Shown here piece after piece: positions 8,243 to 17,300 of a stretch of DNA of 64,000 nt; positions within the stretch are counted from its first letter, which is position 1, and each line of letters opens with the position of its first letter. The DNA comes from Streptomyces cyaneochromogenes (GTDB lineage Bacteria; Actinomycetota; Actinomycetes; Streptomycetales; Streptomycetaceae): NCBI RefSeq assembly GCF_003963535.1, contig NZ_CP034539.1, forward strand, positions 1-64,000. Reading direction: 5' to 3'. The notes beneath the pieces were generated by a model. It was not told the DNA's origin. It made no database searches and was given only the letters and a program-made list of their open reading frames with translations. The translations under genes and the position numbers were made by a program.

Positions 8243-8637
8243 GTGCAACTCCAGGCAGGCAGGCACCCGACACCCAACTCGGGCGTTTCGGGGTGGGATT
8301 GATGCGGGGTCGTGCCCCGCCGTCGAGACCTCATGGTGCCGGTGTCGGCACCCTCGCGGCCAGTCGTATCAGCGTCCGTCCAAACCGACGTGTTCACCGG
8401 CGAACCAGGCGGGTTTGCCTTTCGTCCCTGCTCAGGGCCCCTGAAAAATTGAGTTAACCCGAAACCGTCCAAAGGCTCTGCGCCGTCCCGGGTGTGGCTA
8501 GGCAAGGTGCTCAGGCAGTACTGGCTGACCGCGTGCAGCCTTGTCCGAGGGCTGCGGCGTCACGTCGGCCGAGTCGCTGATGGCGGCCTGCTCTGAAACA
8601 ACTCTCGGTGTCAGAGCCTGGATTTATCATCCGACCC
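8243..8637. promoter_or_regulatory. 395-bp divergent intergenic region with two small hairpins
   Basis: This gap separates the minus-strand membrane/HTH pair from the plus-strand TIR operon and must hold both promoters. Two short perfect hairpins are visible: 8304-8309 with 8315-8320, and 8335-8341 with 8346-8352. An A/T-rich patch, unusual here, lies near 8450 (gaaaaattgagttaac). I cannot assign -10/-35 elements with confidence. Confidence 0.4.
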
Positions 8638-10146
8638 ATGAGCGACGAAGTGGCCAAACACGTCTTCATCTCCTACGTCCGTGAGGACTCGGATCGGGTG
8701 GATGGCCTGTGCGCTGTCCTGGAGGCGGCGCAGATCCCGTACTGGCGAGACCGCCAGGACCTCGGGCCTGGCGATGCCTGGAGAACCGAGATCCGCGCGG
8801 CGATCAGAGACGGATCGCTCGTCTTCCTGGCCTGCTTCTCGGACAATTCCAGGGCAAAGGGCAAGTCCTACATGAACGAGGAACTGTCGCTCGCCGTCGA
8901 GGAGTTACGTCTCAGACCGCCGGGACGTGTCTGGCTGATCCCGGTGAGATTCGACGCGGGAGCCGTCCCCGAATGGGACCTTGGGGCAGGACGCGTGCTG
9001 AGCGACCTCAACTACTCGGACCTGTTCGGGGAGGAGCACACGGCCAACGTGGTCAGACTCGTCACCACGATCAGTCGTCAGCTCGGTGAGAGAAGGCCCG
9101 ACCCAGCCACCGCCCTGGCCGCCGTCGAACAGGCGAAGGCCACGGACCGAGTGGACCTCCTTCGAAGGCTCACCAAGGAGATGCTCCCCGAACCCTCGCG
9201 CCGCATCGAGTTGGACGATCTGATCTCACAGGAAGTCCAGCGTGTCCTCGCGGTCCTGAAAGACCAGGACCGCATGGCCGGGCCGCTGGGCGGCACGGAC
9301 GAGGAGCAGATCGTTCGCATCGCCGAGGAGGCCCGAGAGCTTTGGACTCTCTCCGTGCCGTTGTGTGCGCCGCTCCAGGTCGCGTCACGATGGGGGACAC
9401 CGGAATCGTTGACACCCTGGACGAACAGCATCCGGTCCTTCGTCGCGGCGGCCATCAAACAGGAAAGCGGGAATTCCGCGCTCGTTGGTCTTCGGCACAT
9501 CCCCGGCATGGTGAGCATCATGACGGCCGCGCTCGCCTGTACGTCGAGTGGCAACTGGGCCAACCTCAAGTCGCTTGTCGTCGACCCCTCGGTCAGGGAC
9601 CGCTACGAACAGAAACCGGCGCCGGTCATCGACATGACGGACCCGCACCAGGCGTTCGGCAGCACCACGGACTTGATCTCCAACGCCCTCGCACGCGCCA
9701 CCCTGACCGGGAGGGATTTGGGCGACTCGTTGAAGGACTTCACAGAACGCAACAACGGCCGGTATCACACACCGATTGCCGAGTGGCTCCACCAGATCCT
9801 TCGCCCGGTCTTCTCTGACCAGTTGCCGGACGATGACACCTACAGCGCGGAGTTCGACAGGGCCGAGGCGGTGCTCGGGGTGCTCGCGCAGGACGTGACG
9901 AACGTGCGCGCGGCCGCACACCCGGAAGGGAGGTCGTGGAGCCGCACCCACTGGTACGGACGGTCGACGTGGCGGTCCAACCATCATGGCAACCCAGTCG
10001 CCGACCTCGTGTACGAGTTCGAGACTCAGGGCGCCCAGTGGGGCCCGCTCAAGGGCGGTTTGTTCGGCGGCGACGAGGAACGTGCGCGCTCCGCGTTGGA
10101 GGCCTACCAGACGTCCTTCAACAGAGTCGCAGGGCGGCAGTTCTAG
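8638..10146 (+). CDS. TIR-domain protein
   Basis: A 502-aa protein. Residues ~8-140 are a TIR domain: VFISYVREDSDRV forms the first strand and BB-loop approach, then YWRDRQDLGPGDAW, then a Glu-containing helix (NEELSLAVEE, residues 80-89) that could supply the catalytic Glu of TIR NAD-hydrolases. Residues ~150-502 are helical and match nothing I recognise. I chose ATG 8638; a GTG 30 bases upstream is also in frame. Bacterial TIR domains often deplete NAD or make cyclic-ADP-ribose signals in antiphage immunity. A 182-bp gap separates it from the next gene, so co-transcription with the ternary system is likely but not certain. Confidence 0.8.
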   Translation: MSDEVAKHVFISYVREDSDRVDGLCAVLEAAQIPYWRDRQDLGPGDAWRTEIRAAIRDGSLVFLACFSDNSRAKGKSYMNEELSLAVEELRLRPPGRVWLIPVRFDAGAVPEWDLGAGRVLSDLNYSDLFGEEHTANVVRLVTTISRQLGERRPDPATALAAVEQAKATDRVDLLRRLTKEMLPEPSRRIELDDLISQEVQRVLAVLKDQDRMAGPLGGTDEEQIVRIAEEARELWTLSVPLCAPLQVASRWGTPESLTPWTNSIRSFVAAAIKQESGNSALVGLRHIPGMVSIMTAALACTSSGNWANLKSLVVDPSVRDRYEQKPAPVIDMTDPHQAFGSTTDLISNALARATLTGRDLGDSLKDFTERNNGRYHTPIAEWLHQILRPVFSDQLPDDDTYSAEFDRAEAVLGVLAQDVTNVRAAAHPEGRSWSRTHWYGRSTWRSNHHGNPVADLVYEFETQGAQWGPLKGGLFGGDEERARSALEAYQTSFNRVAGRQF

Positions 10147-10328
10147 TAAGGACCGGGGCAGCTTCCTCTCATCGGATTCAGGCGTGGGTTCCCCGAAATG
10201 GGGCGCGCGTGTTGACGGATGCCGAAGCGTGGCAGCTGAGCAATGTTTGTCATGTGCGGAGGTTCAGGCACGTCCTTGGCTCCTCACAAGGCAGGATGGT
10301 CTTCGTACAGTAAGGCCGGGGGAGGCTC

Positions 10329-11300
10329 GTGGTGGGGACGGCAAATCCGCAGCTCGTGTTCGTTCACGGGATCGGTGGACTCCGCGACGCGGAGGCGGAA
10401 CGACAGCAATGGCTCCGGGCGCTGGCCACCGGTGTGCGGGCGGCCGGACGGGCGGAGTTGGTCTCGGCGCTCACCCAAGGCTGGCTCGCGGATGTGCGTT
10501 TCGCGGACTACAGCGATCTGTTCAACGCCCGAGGAGCCCAGGGAGGCGCGCCGGGGGGCGAGTTGGATCCGTCCGACGAGCAGGTGCTCTCCGACTTGCT
10601 GAAGGCGATGGTGGATGAACTCGCCGAGCAGTATCCACCGGATTCCGGTACACGCGACGCCAGGTTCATCGAACAGGCCCGGCACCAACTTGATGCGGTC
10701 TCCTCCGACGGCCGCGCGCAGGGCGTGGGCGAGTCCGGGCGGCGACTGGTGGCGGTGACCACGACGCTGCTCCAGCTGCCCGGTCTTCGCCAAGGTGCCC
10801 AATGGGCGGGTGGTCAGGCTTTCGCGCTGCAGCTCTCCCAAGTCGCACGCTACTTGAACCGCCACGGTGACAGGGCCGCGCTTGGGGCGGCCATCCGCTC
10901 CCGGGTGCTGGAGGGACTGGATCCCACTCGGCCGCTCGTCGTGGTCTCACACTCCCTGGGCACCGTTGTGGCCTACGAAGCTCTGCACGAATACGAAGGG
11001 CCGGTGGCCCTGTGGGTGACGCTTGGTTCCCCTCTCGCGCTCGGCGGCGTGGTCCTGCAGCGCCTGGTGCCGCGGCCGCCGTCCTGCCCGGAAGGGGTGG
11101 GGGCGTGGCACAACTTCTGGGACCGAAACGACGTCGTGGTCGGGCGTCCGCGGCTGGCGGACTGGATCGCGCCGAGCGCCAGAGGGGTAAAGGCACAGAC
11201 CGCGCCCGTGAAGTCCGGTGGGTTGTGGACCCATACAGCTACTAAGTACCTGGAACATGCGGAGGTGGCCGGGCCGATCGCGGAAGCTCTTCTGCCGTGA
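10329..11300 (+). CDS. Alpha/beta-hydrolase (lipase/esterase-like)
   Basis: A 323-aa alpha/beta-hydrolase. FVHGIGG near the N-terminus is the oxyanion-hole strand, VSHSLGT carries the nucleophile (Ser209), DRND is a candidate acid and WTHTATKYL supplies a candidate His near the C-terminus. GTG starts at 10329 and 10332 both follow the purine-rich GGGGGAGG at 10318-10325; the second has the better spacing. The stop overlaps the GTG of the caspase gene (GTGA), so it is translationally coupled into the MoxR/vWA operon. It probably acts as an esterase or phospholipase effector or regulator. Substrate unknown. Confidence 0.8.
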   Translation: MVGTANPQLVFVHGIGGLRDAEAERQQWLRALATGVRAAGRAELVSALTQGWLADVRFADYSDLFNARGAQGGAPGGELDPSDEQVLSDLLKAMVDELAEQYPPDSGTRDARFIEQARHQLDAVSSDGRAQGVGESGRRLVAVTTTLLQLPGLRQGAQWAGGQAFALQLSQVARYLNRHGDRAALGAAIRSRVLEGLDPTRPLVVVSHSLGTVVAYEALHEYEGPVALWVTLGSPLALGGVVLQRLVPRPPSCPEGVGAWHNFWDRNDVVVGRPRLADWIAPSARGVKAQTAPVKSGGLWTHTATKYLEHAEVAGPIAEALLP

Positions 11301-13390
11301 CTGGCCTCGCCACATCAGCGGCACCCCGCCATGTGCTGGTGGTGGGTGCCCAGTGCAGCGGCGCGGAGGAACTGCCGGGCCTGGAAGACGCGGCGCGCCG
11401 TCTTCACCGCGCGCTGGTGGACCCGGATCTCGGTGCCTGCGTCGACCGGGGTGAAGGCGAAGCAGGGTCGCTGCTCGTGGGCACTGGCCTGGGCAAAGAG
11501 GTTGTCGGAACGGCGATCGCCGCGGCAGCCGATCGGGCGAAGGAGGACCGTGGCCCGCTCGTCCTGGCGTTGCTGGGCCATGGAGTAGGTGGCTGCGGTG
11601 GCCCGCTGTACTTCGTCACCTCGGGAAACGCGCAGGACGGACTCGTCCACCAACTGGATGTGTCGTCCACGATCGGTGCGGTGACGAACGAGAATGGACT
11701 CGATGGCCTGATAGTCATCGTCGACACCTGCCACGCGGCCGCCTCACTGGTGGGTCCGCAGTCCGTGACAGCCGGAGTCCAGCAAGGCACGGTGCGCGTG
11801 TCGGTTCTTTTCGCTGCTTCCGCACATCAGTCGGCATTGGACATGAACCTGAGTGTCCAGCTTGCCGAGCTGCTGGAGCACGGGGTGACGAATGCTGAGG
11901 AGTTCCTGACCGTCGACGCTCAGTTGATCAAGGAGCTGCGTGGCCGTATCCACACCCAGGAGCCCGGCAGTTACACCTTCGACGGCACCCCTGGTGACAG
12001 TGAATCGCTGTGGCTGGCCCGCAACGCCCAGGCCGCCGCGCGACGCTCCGCCGGCTCTCTTGGTGCCGTCGCGTGCGAGAGGCTGGCCAAGCTGCTGCGT
12101 CCGCTGGAAGGCACGGAAGGCATCCACAGCAGGGAACAGCTCACGGACTGGCTCAGCGGGCTGGAACAGGAACGTGTCGGCCACCCTGCGGTCCAACGCG
12201 TCCTGGAGTTCGAGCGTGATCTGGACCTCTGCACATACGCCGTAGCCGTCCTCGAGGAGGTCTTCGGGGGTGCTCTGACGGACGACTTGCTCCGCAAGGC
12301 GGCGGCCCGCGCCGGATTCCCCTTGAAGGTGGTGGTCCGGGTGCCCTGCCCGTCCTTGCGTGACCTGGTCGAGCACGCAGTCCTCGACCAGTCGGCCATC
12401 ACCACGGCAGGACAGCACCGGATACTGGTGCATTTCGTCGCCGCCCTCGCTCACCTGCTCAGTCCAGCAGATCTTCTTCCGCAGCAACTGACCACCTGGG
12501 CGGCCAAATCGGCAGCCACCATCGCTCTGAACAGCCGGCTGAAGGAACTGAGCGGAGCGACGCCCCGCCTGGTCCTGGTCGCCGCCGACGACGGCGGTGA
12601 AGACGTCACCCGTGTGGAGGCATCGCTTCTCTTCGGCTCGGCCGTGGTGCACGCAACAGAATTCCCGTGCGAGCCCGGGCGAGTTGGCCTGGTGTCCGCA
12701 CTGGAGGATGCCCGAGGGTGGGCGCTGTCCTGGCTGGGAGCGGCGGGCGAGCAGTTGGTGCGGGTCGATGTGTCAGTCCCGACCCTTCTGCTTTTGGACT
12801 CCTCCCCGGAGGAGTGGCGAGTGGTCCGCAAGAGACGGATGCTGGGCGTCGACTACGACGTCACGACACGCTGGTCGGGCCTGCTGACACCCCCGTCCGG
12901 CGTCAGTCTCGACGACATGCTGCACGCTGGGAGCCAGTTGCTGTCCTCCTTGCAGGCCAAGGTTCAGGCCGGACCGTCGTGGCTCAGCTCCGGTGACCTC
13001 AGCAGCGTCGAAGCGCTGCAGGAGTTACTCGACCGTCGTCGTATGGGCGGCTGCGTGTGGGGAGTGAGCACTCTGCCGACGAAGGACTTCGACCTCATGC
13101 TGGAGGAACTCCTGATCCACACCCCGGCCCTGATCTGGCCCCGGCGTGAGGGCGTCTCCGACACGCAGGCGCTTCAGGACGCGGTCGCGGAGCACTGGCA
13201 GTCACTGCCGGAGAAAGTCGTCCGCGCCTTCAAACAGCGGCTGGAGAACGGACTGGGTGAAGACGTTCCCGGTCATCTGGCTGATATCCGTACGACATGG
13301 CACGACGCGCACTGGCAGGACTTCTGCCAGCGACGCGCCGGCCGGGCGGTCGTCGCCCCGCAAGACGTGACGCCGAAGGAGCAGGCATGA
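11297..13390 (+). CDS. Caspase-like protease fused to VMAP-type C-terminal region
   Basis: A 697-aa protein. Residues ~10-240 are a caspase/paracaspase-like peptidase with catalytic His95 (LLGHGVGG) and Cys145 (VDTCHAA). The remainder (~250-697) resembles the middle and C-terminal regions of vWA-MoxR-associated proteins (VMAP): helical HSREQLTDWL and HPAVQRVLEFER segments, then strands such as LGVDYDVTTRW and a terminal TPALIWPRR helical block. In the published ternary systems VMAP couples MoxR and vWA partners to an effector; here the effector protease is its N-terminus. Its stop overlaps the MoxR start (ATGA). The caspase triad is clear; the VMAP match is by recall. Confidence 0.8.
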   Translation: MTGLATSAAPRHVLVVGAQCSGAEELPGLEDAARRLHRALVDPDLGACVDRGEGEAGSLLVGTGLGKEVVGTAIAAAADRAKEDRGPLVLALLGHGVGGCGGPLYFVTSGNAQDGLVHQLDVSSTIGAVTNENGLDGLIVIVDTCHAAASLVGPQSVTAGVQQGTVRVSVLFAASAHQSALDMNLSVQLAELLEHGVTNAEEFLTVDAQLIKELRGRIHTQEPGSYTFDGTPGDSESLWLARNAQAAARRSAGSLGAVACERLAKLLRPLEGTEGIHSREQLTDWLSGLEQERVGHPAVQRVLEFERDLDLCTYAVAVLEEVFGGALTDDLLRKAAARAGFPLKVVVRVPCPSLRDLVEHAVLDQSAITTAGQHRILVHFVAALAHLLSPADLLPQQLTTWAAKSAATIALNSRLKELSGATPRLVLVAADDGGEDVTRVEASLLFGSAVVHATEFPCEPGRVGLVSALEDARGWALSWLGAAGEQLVRVDVSVPTLLLLDSSPEEWRVVRKRRMLGVDYDVTTRWSGLLTPPSGVSLDDMLHAGSQLLSSLQAKVQAGPSWLSSGDLSSVEALQELLDRRRMGGCVWGVSTLPTKDFDLMLEELLIHTPALIWPRREGVSDTQALQDAVAEHWQSLPEKVVRAFKQRLENGLGEDVPGHLADIRTTWHDAHWQDFCQRRAGRAVVAPQDVTPKEQA

Positions 13391-14394
13391 ACTGGACGCC
13401 GTACTACACGGGTACGGGGAGCGTCCCCGAGCAGCCTCAGCAACTGCCTCCCCCGCCTCCGTGGCGCGCGCCGACGGGCAAAACCGGCGCTACGGACGCC
13501 GTGCCGTCATCTTCCCCGGCGAGCACCTACCAGGCGGACCCCGGACTGGTCGACGCGGTCAATGCCGCACTCCATCTGCGTCGGCCCCTGCTGTTGACCG
13601 GGCCGGCCGGCTCGGGTAAGTCCTCCGTCATCGAGCAGATCGCTACCGAACTCGGGCTCGGGAGTGTGCTGCGCTGGCACATCACCTCCCGCAGCACCCT
13701 CGCCGACGCGCTCTACCGCTACGACGCCCTGGGGCGTATCCACGCCTATAACCTCCGCGCCATCGGCCGTCCCGTCGCGTCCAGGGGGCGAGTGGCACGC
13801 CGGTCCACCCGTTCCGCGCGCGACGACATCGGGGACTTCGTCCAACTCGGCCCTCTCGGTACTGCCTTGGTGCCCGGCCGTCTCCCCCGCGCCCTGCTGA
13901 TCGACGAGATCGACAAGAGCGATCTCGACCTGCCGAGCGACCTCCTCGACGTCCTGGAACGCGGCCGTTTCGAGATTCCCGAACTTGCCCGGCACTCGAA
14001 GAGGCACGTCACCGTCCGCACGGCCGATCCCGGCGTTCGGCATGAGGTCGAAGACGGCCTGGTGGAGTGCGAGCAGTTTCCGGTCATCGTCCTCACGAGC
14101 AACGGTGAACGCGACTTCCCGGCCCCGTTTCTGCGGCGCTGTGTGCGGTTCGACATGCCCGCCCTCACCGTCTCGACCCTCACCAGCATCGTCGAGGCTC
14201 ACTTGGAGAAGGTCGAGGAGGACACCACCGATGCCCTGGTGAACGCTTTCGTGGACCGGCTGAACCGCGGCGAGAACCTCGCCGTCGACCAGTTGCTGAG
14301 CGCCGTCCATCTCCTGCGCGGCAGCCGCGTGCAGGACGAGGAGCAGCGGACGCGGCTGCAGGAGCTGTTGCTGCAAGGGCTCGGGCGTGGCTGA
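13387..14394 (+). CDS. MoxR-family AAA+ ATPase
   Basis: A 335-aa AAA+ protein of MoxR type. Walker A is GPAGSGKSSV, Walker B is LLIDEIDKSDLDLP, sensor 1 is VLTSNGERDFP, and an arginine pair follows (FLRRCVRF). The Pro-rich N-terminus (~40 residues) is unstructured. The ATG at 13387 has AAGGAG nine bases upstream and overlaps the caspase-VMAP stop. MoxR ATPases act as chaperones that remodel vWA partners. Here it would be the NTP-dependent switch between the caspase-VMAP protein and the giant vWA protein, whose GTG start overlaps its last 8 bases. Confidence 0.9.
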   Translation: MNWTPYYTGTGSVPEQPQQLPPPPPWRAPTGKTGATDAVPSSSPASTYQADPGLVDAVNAALHLRRPLLLTGPAGSGKSSVIEQIATELGLGSVLRWHITSRSTLADALYRYDALGRIHAYNLRAIGRPVASRGRVARRSTRSARDDIGDFVQLGPLGTALVPGRLPRALLIDEIDKSDLDLPSDLLDVLERGRFEIPELARHSKRHVTVRTADPGVRHEVEDGLVECEQFPVIVLTSNGERDFPAPFLRRCVRFDMPALTVSTLTSIVEAHLEKVEEDTTDALVNAFVDRLNRGENLAVDQLLSAVHLLRGSRVQDEEQRTRLQELLLQGLGRG

Positions 14395-17300
14395 GAACCG
14401 TGCCGCACGGCTGCTGGCCGCCTTGGCCCATGCCGGCCCGGGCGACATCAGCGACGGCGCGGAGGGCGACATCCGGGATGCCCTCGACGCTCTTCTTCTC
14501 GCCGCGGCCAGATCCGGCATCAGCTGGACCGGTGGCATCGCCGCCGACCTGCTTCCGGCCGACGAAGAGTCACTCGCCGAGGTGCCCCTTCAGCCCGAAC
14601 CGGGACCGGACGACTCCTGCGACGATCCGCCGGCCTCTGAATCAGCTTCGGACGCAAGCCCTCCTGGGACCGCCTCGGTCTGGCTGAAGGACGACAGCAG
14701 CACTCACTCGGTGCCCGGCCGGCCCCTGAGCATTGGCCGCGCCCCAGCCCTGCCGAACGCGCTCGACATCGGCCGCGCCCTGCGCCCTCTGCGCCGCTTC
14801 CGGCCGTCCCGGGTTCACCGCCGTCTCGACCTGGGCGCCACCGTCGATCACTACACCCGCACCGGTGTGCTCGTCCCCCAGCTCGCGCCTGCTGCAGAAC
14901 CCTGGCTGGAAGCCGTCGTGGTTGTGGACCGCGGCACTTCCATGGCCGTCTGGGACGAGACCTCACGCGCACTGACCAAGATGCTGCGCGCTCTGTCTGC
15001 CTTCCGCAGTGTCCGCGTATGGCACCTTGAGCACCCGCCTCAGGCCCCGCCTGTTCTCCACAATCACCACGGCCGCCCCCTCCCTCTGGATCCATCCGAC
15101 CCCCGGCATATCCAGCCGGACCACCGGCTCCTGCTCGTTGTTTCCGACTGCGCGGCTCCCGCCTGGCGCCGTAGCGACCTGTGGCAGACACTCCACACCT
15201 GGGGCCGCACCGCCCCCGTAGCCTTGATCAATCCGCTCCCCAAACGCCTCTGGCACCGCTCCGGTCTCGACCTGCCCCGTACCACCGCCACCGCGTCTAT
15301 CCCGGCATCGCCCGGACGGCTCCTCGCCTACCGCCGTCCCCGCCTCTTCCGCGACGACGCCCCAGGGACGCAGCCCTGGCAGGCACTGCCCGTACTGCAG
15401 CTGGATGCCCACCAGGTCCTCGCCTGGACACGGGCCACGATGCGCACCGACCCGAGCGGCTGCGAGGCTGTCCTCGTCCCCGCCTCAGGACGCGTACCCT
15501 CCAGGAACCGCAGTCCGCAGCCGAGTACCGTGGCGTCCGGTGCGCCGGCAACTGACACTCACGTCACCGCCGCGGCAGAGGCCTTCACGGACAGCCTGCA
15601 CTCCCCCGCCGTCCGGCTGGCGATCGCCGCCTCGTCACTGGACGCGTTCACCCTCCCCGTTCTCGACGTGATCCGCGAGCGCATCGTTCCCGAGGCCGCC
15701 CTGGCCGACACCGCGGAGTTCCTCACCGCCGGCCTGCTCACGGCAAGCCGTCACGAGGACGCGGACATCGTGTACCGGTTCCACCCGGCCGCGGCGGAAC
15801 ATCTGCGCGGAATGCTCAGCCGCGATCAGGCGTGGGACACGCACTTCGCCCTCACCGACCACCTCGCAGCCCACCCTCAGGTCCCCCACGGAATCGTCGC
15901 CGCGCTGCACTCCCCCAACAGCAAGGAGATGCTGCCCACCGGGCTTCGGCCCGTCGCCCAAGCGGCTGCGGCAACAGCGCGACTCCTCGGAATCGAGACC
16001 CCCGGCCCTCGCACGAACACTGAACAGGCCAGCCTCGCGCGCGAGCCCTCCCGTGACGAGAAAGACGACGTTCAGCAGACTCCCGCCTCAGGTACCCCGG
16101 ACGATCTCCAAGAGCCGGACCCGAACGAGGAAGTCACCCCGGACAGCCTCCAGACCGACGGGGCACTCGTTCTGCGGGTCCACCAGCGCGACATGCTTGA
16201 TCGTCTGAACACCGAGCGCGAGAGCCACGGCTGGCACCGCAACCTCCTGCTCGCTCCCCCCGGTACCGGCAAAACCATCATGTCCGCCTTCGACTACAAG
16301 CGCCTGCGCGAGCAGCACCAACGGGACCTGCGCCTCCTCTTCATTGCGGACAACGAGGAAGCGCTGTACCAAGCGCGGCAGGCATTCCGGAATGTCCTGA
16401 TGACCCCGGACTTCGGAGAGCCCCTGCATGGCGCCAGGTTGAATCCTCCGTTCTGGAATCATGTGTTCGCCACGGTGCCGGCTCTCAGCCGGGTCATGGA
16501 CGAGTTGTCCCCTGATCACTTCGATGTGATCGTCATCGACGAGTTCCGTGGAGGATCATGGTCGATGTATCTGAGCGTCCTGGACCGCTTCATGCCGCAG
16601 GAGTTGCTCGGGCTTTCTGCGGCTTCCGAGCATGAGCACGGCCTGAGCATCCACGATGTGTTCTTCGGCGGGCGTATCGCTGCGGAGATGCGTCTTCAGG
16701 ATGCGCTGGAGGATGACCTCCTGAGTCCCGTCCACTACTTCGGCATTGCGGACGGCACCAACTTCGAACCGCTGGAATGGAAGCAGGGAAGGTACGACCG
16801 GGCTTCACTTGACGCTCTGCTGACTGCCGACCACTCACGAGCGCGGGTAGTCATCAACGCCGTCCGGGACAGGGTTGCCGACGTGGGGGCCATGCGGGCG
16901 GTCGGCTTCTGCGTGTCCGTGGCACACGCAGAATTTATGACTCGGTACTTCCGTGACGCTGGCTTCCAGGCCATGACTCTCACCGCGTCGAATAACCCCG
17001 CAGCCCGTCAGGAGGTGCTCGCCTCCCTCAGAAGCGGCGACTTGCATGCTGTCTTCTGCACTGCCGCCTTCGGTGAAGGCCTCCGACTCCCTCAGGTGGA
17101 CACCCTGCTCCTGCTGCATCCGGTGTCGAGCGGCATGCAGTTCGTGCGGCAGGTGGGGGTTGCCCTTGCTCGCAGCCCGGGCAAGGCTGTACTCACCGTG
17201 CTCGACTTCATCGGGGCCCACCGAAAGGAGTTCCGCCTCGACGCCCGGTTCCGGGCCATGACGAGTCTGCCGGGGAGGGAGCTACTCCACCACCTTGAGC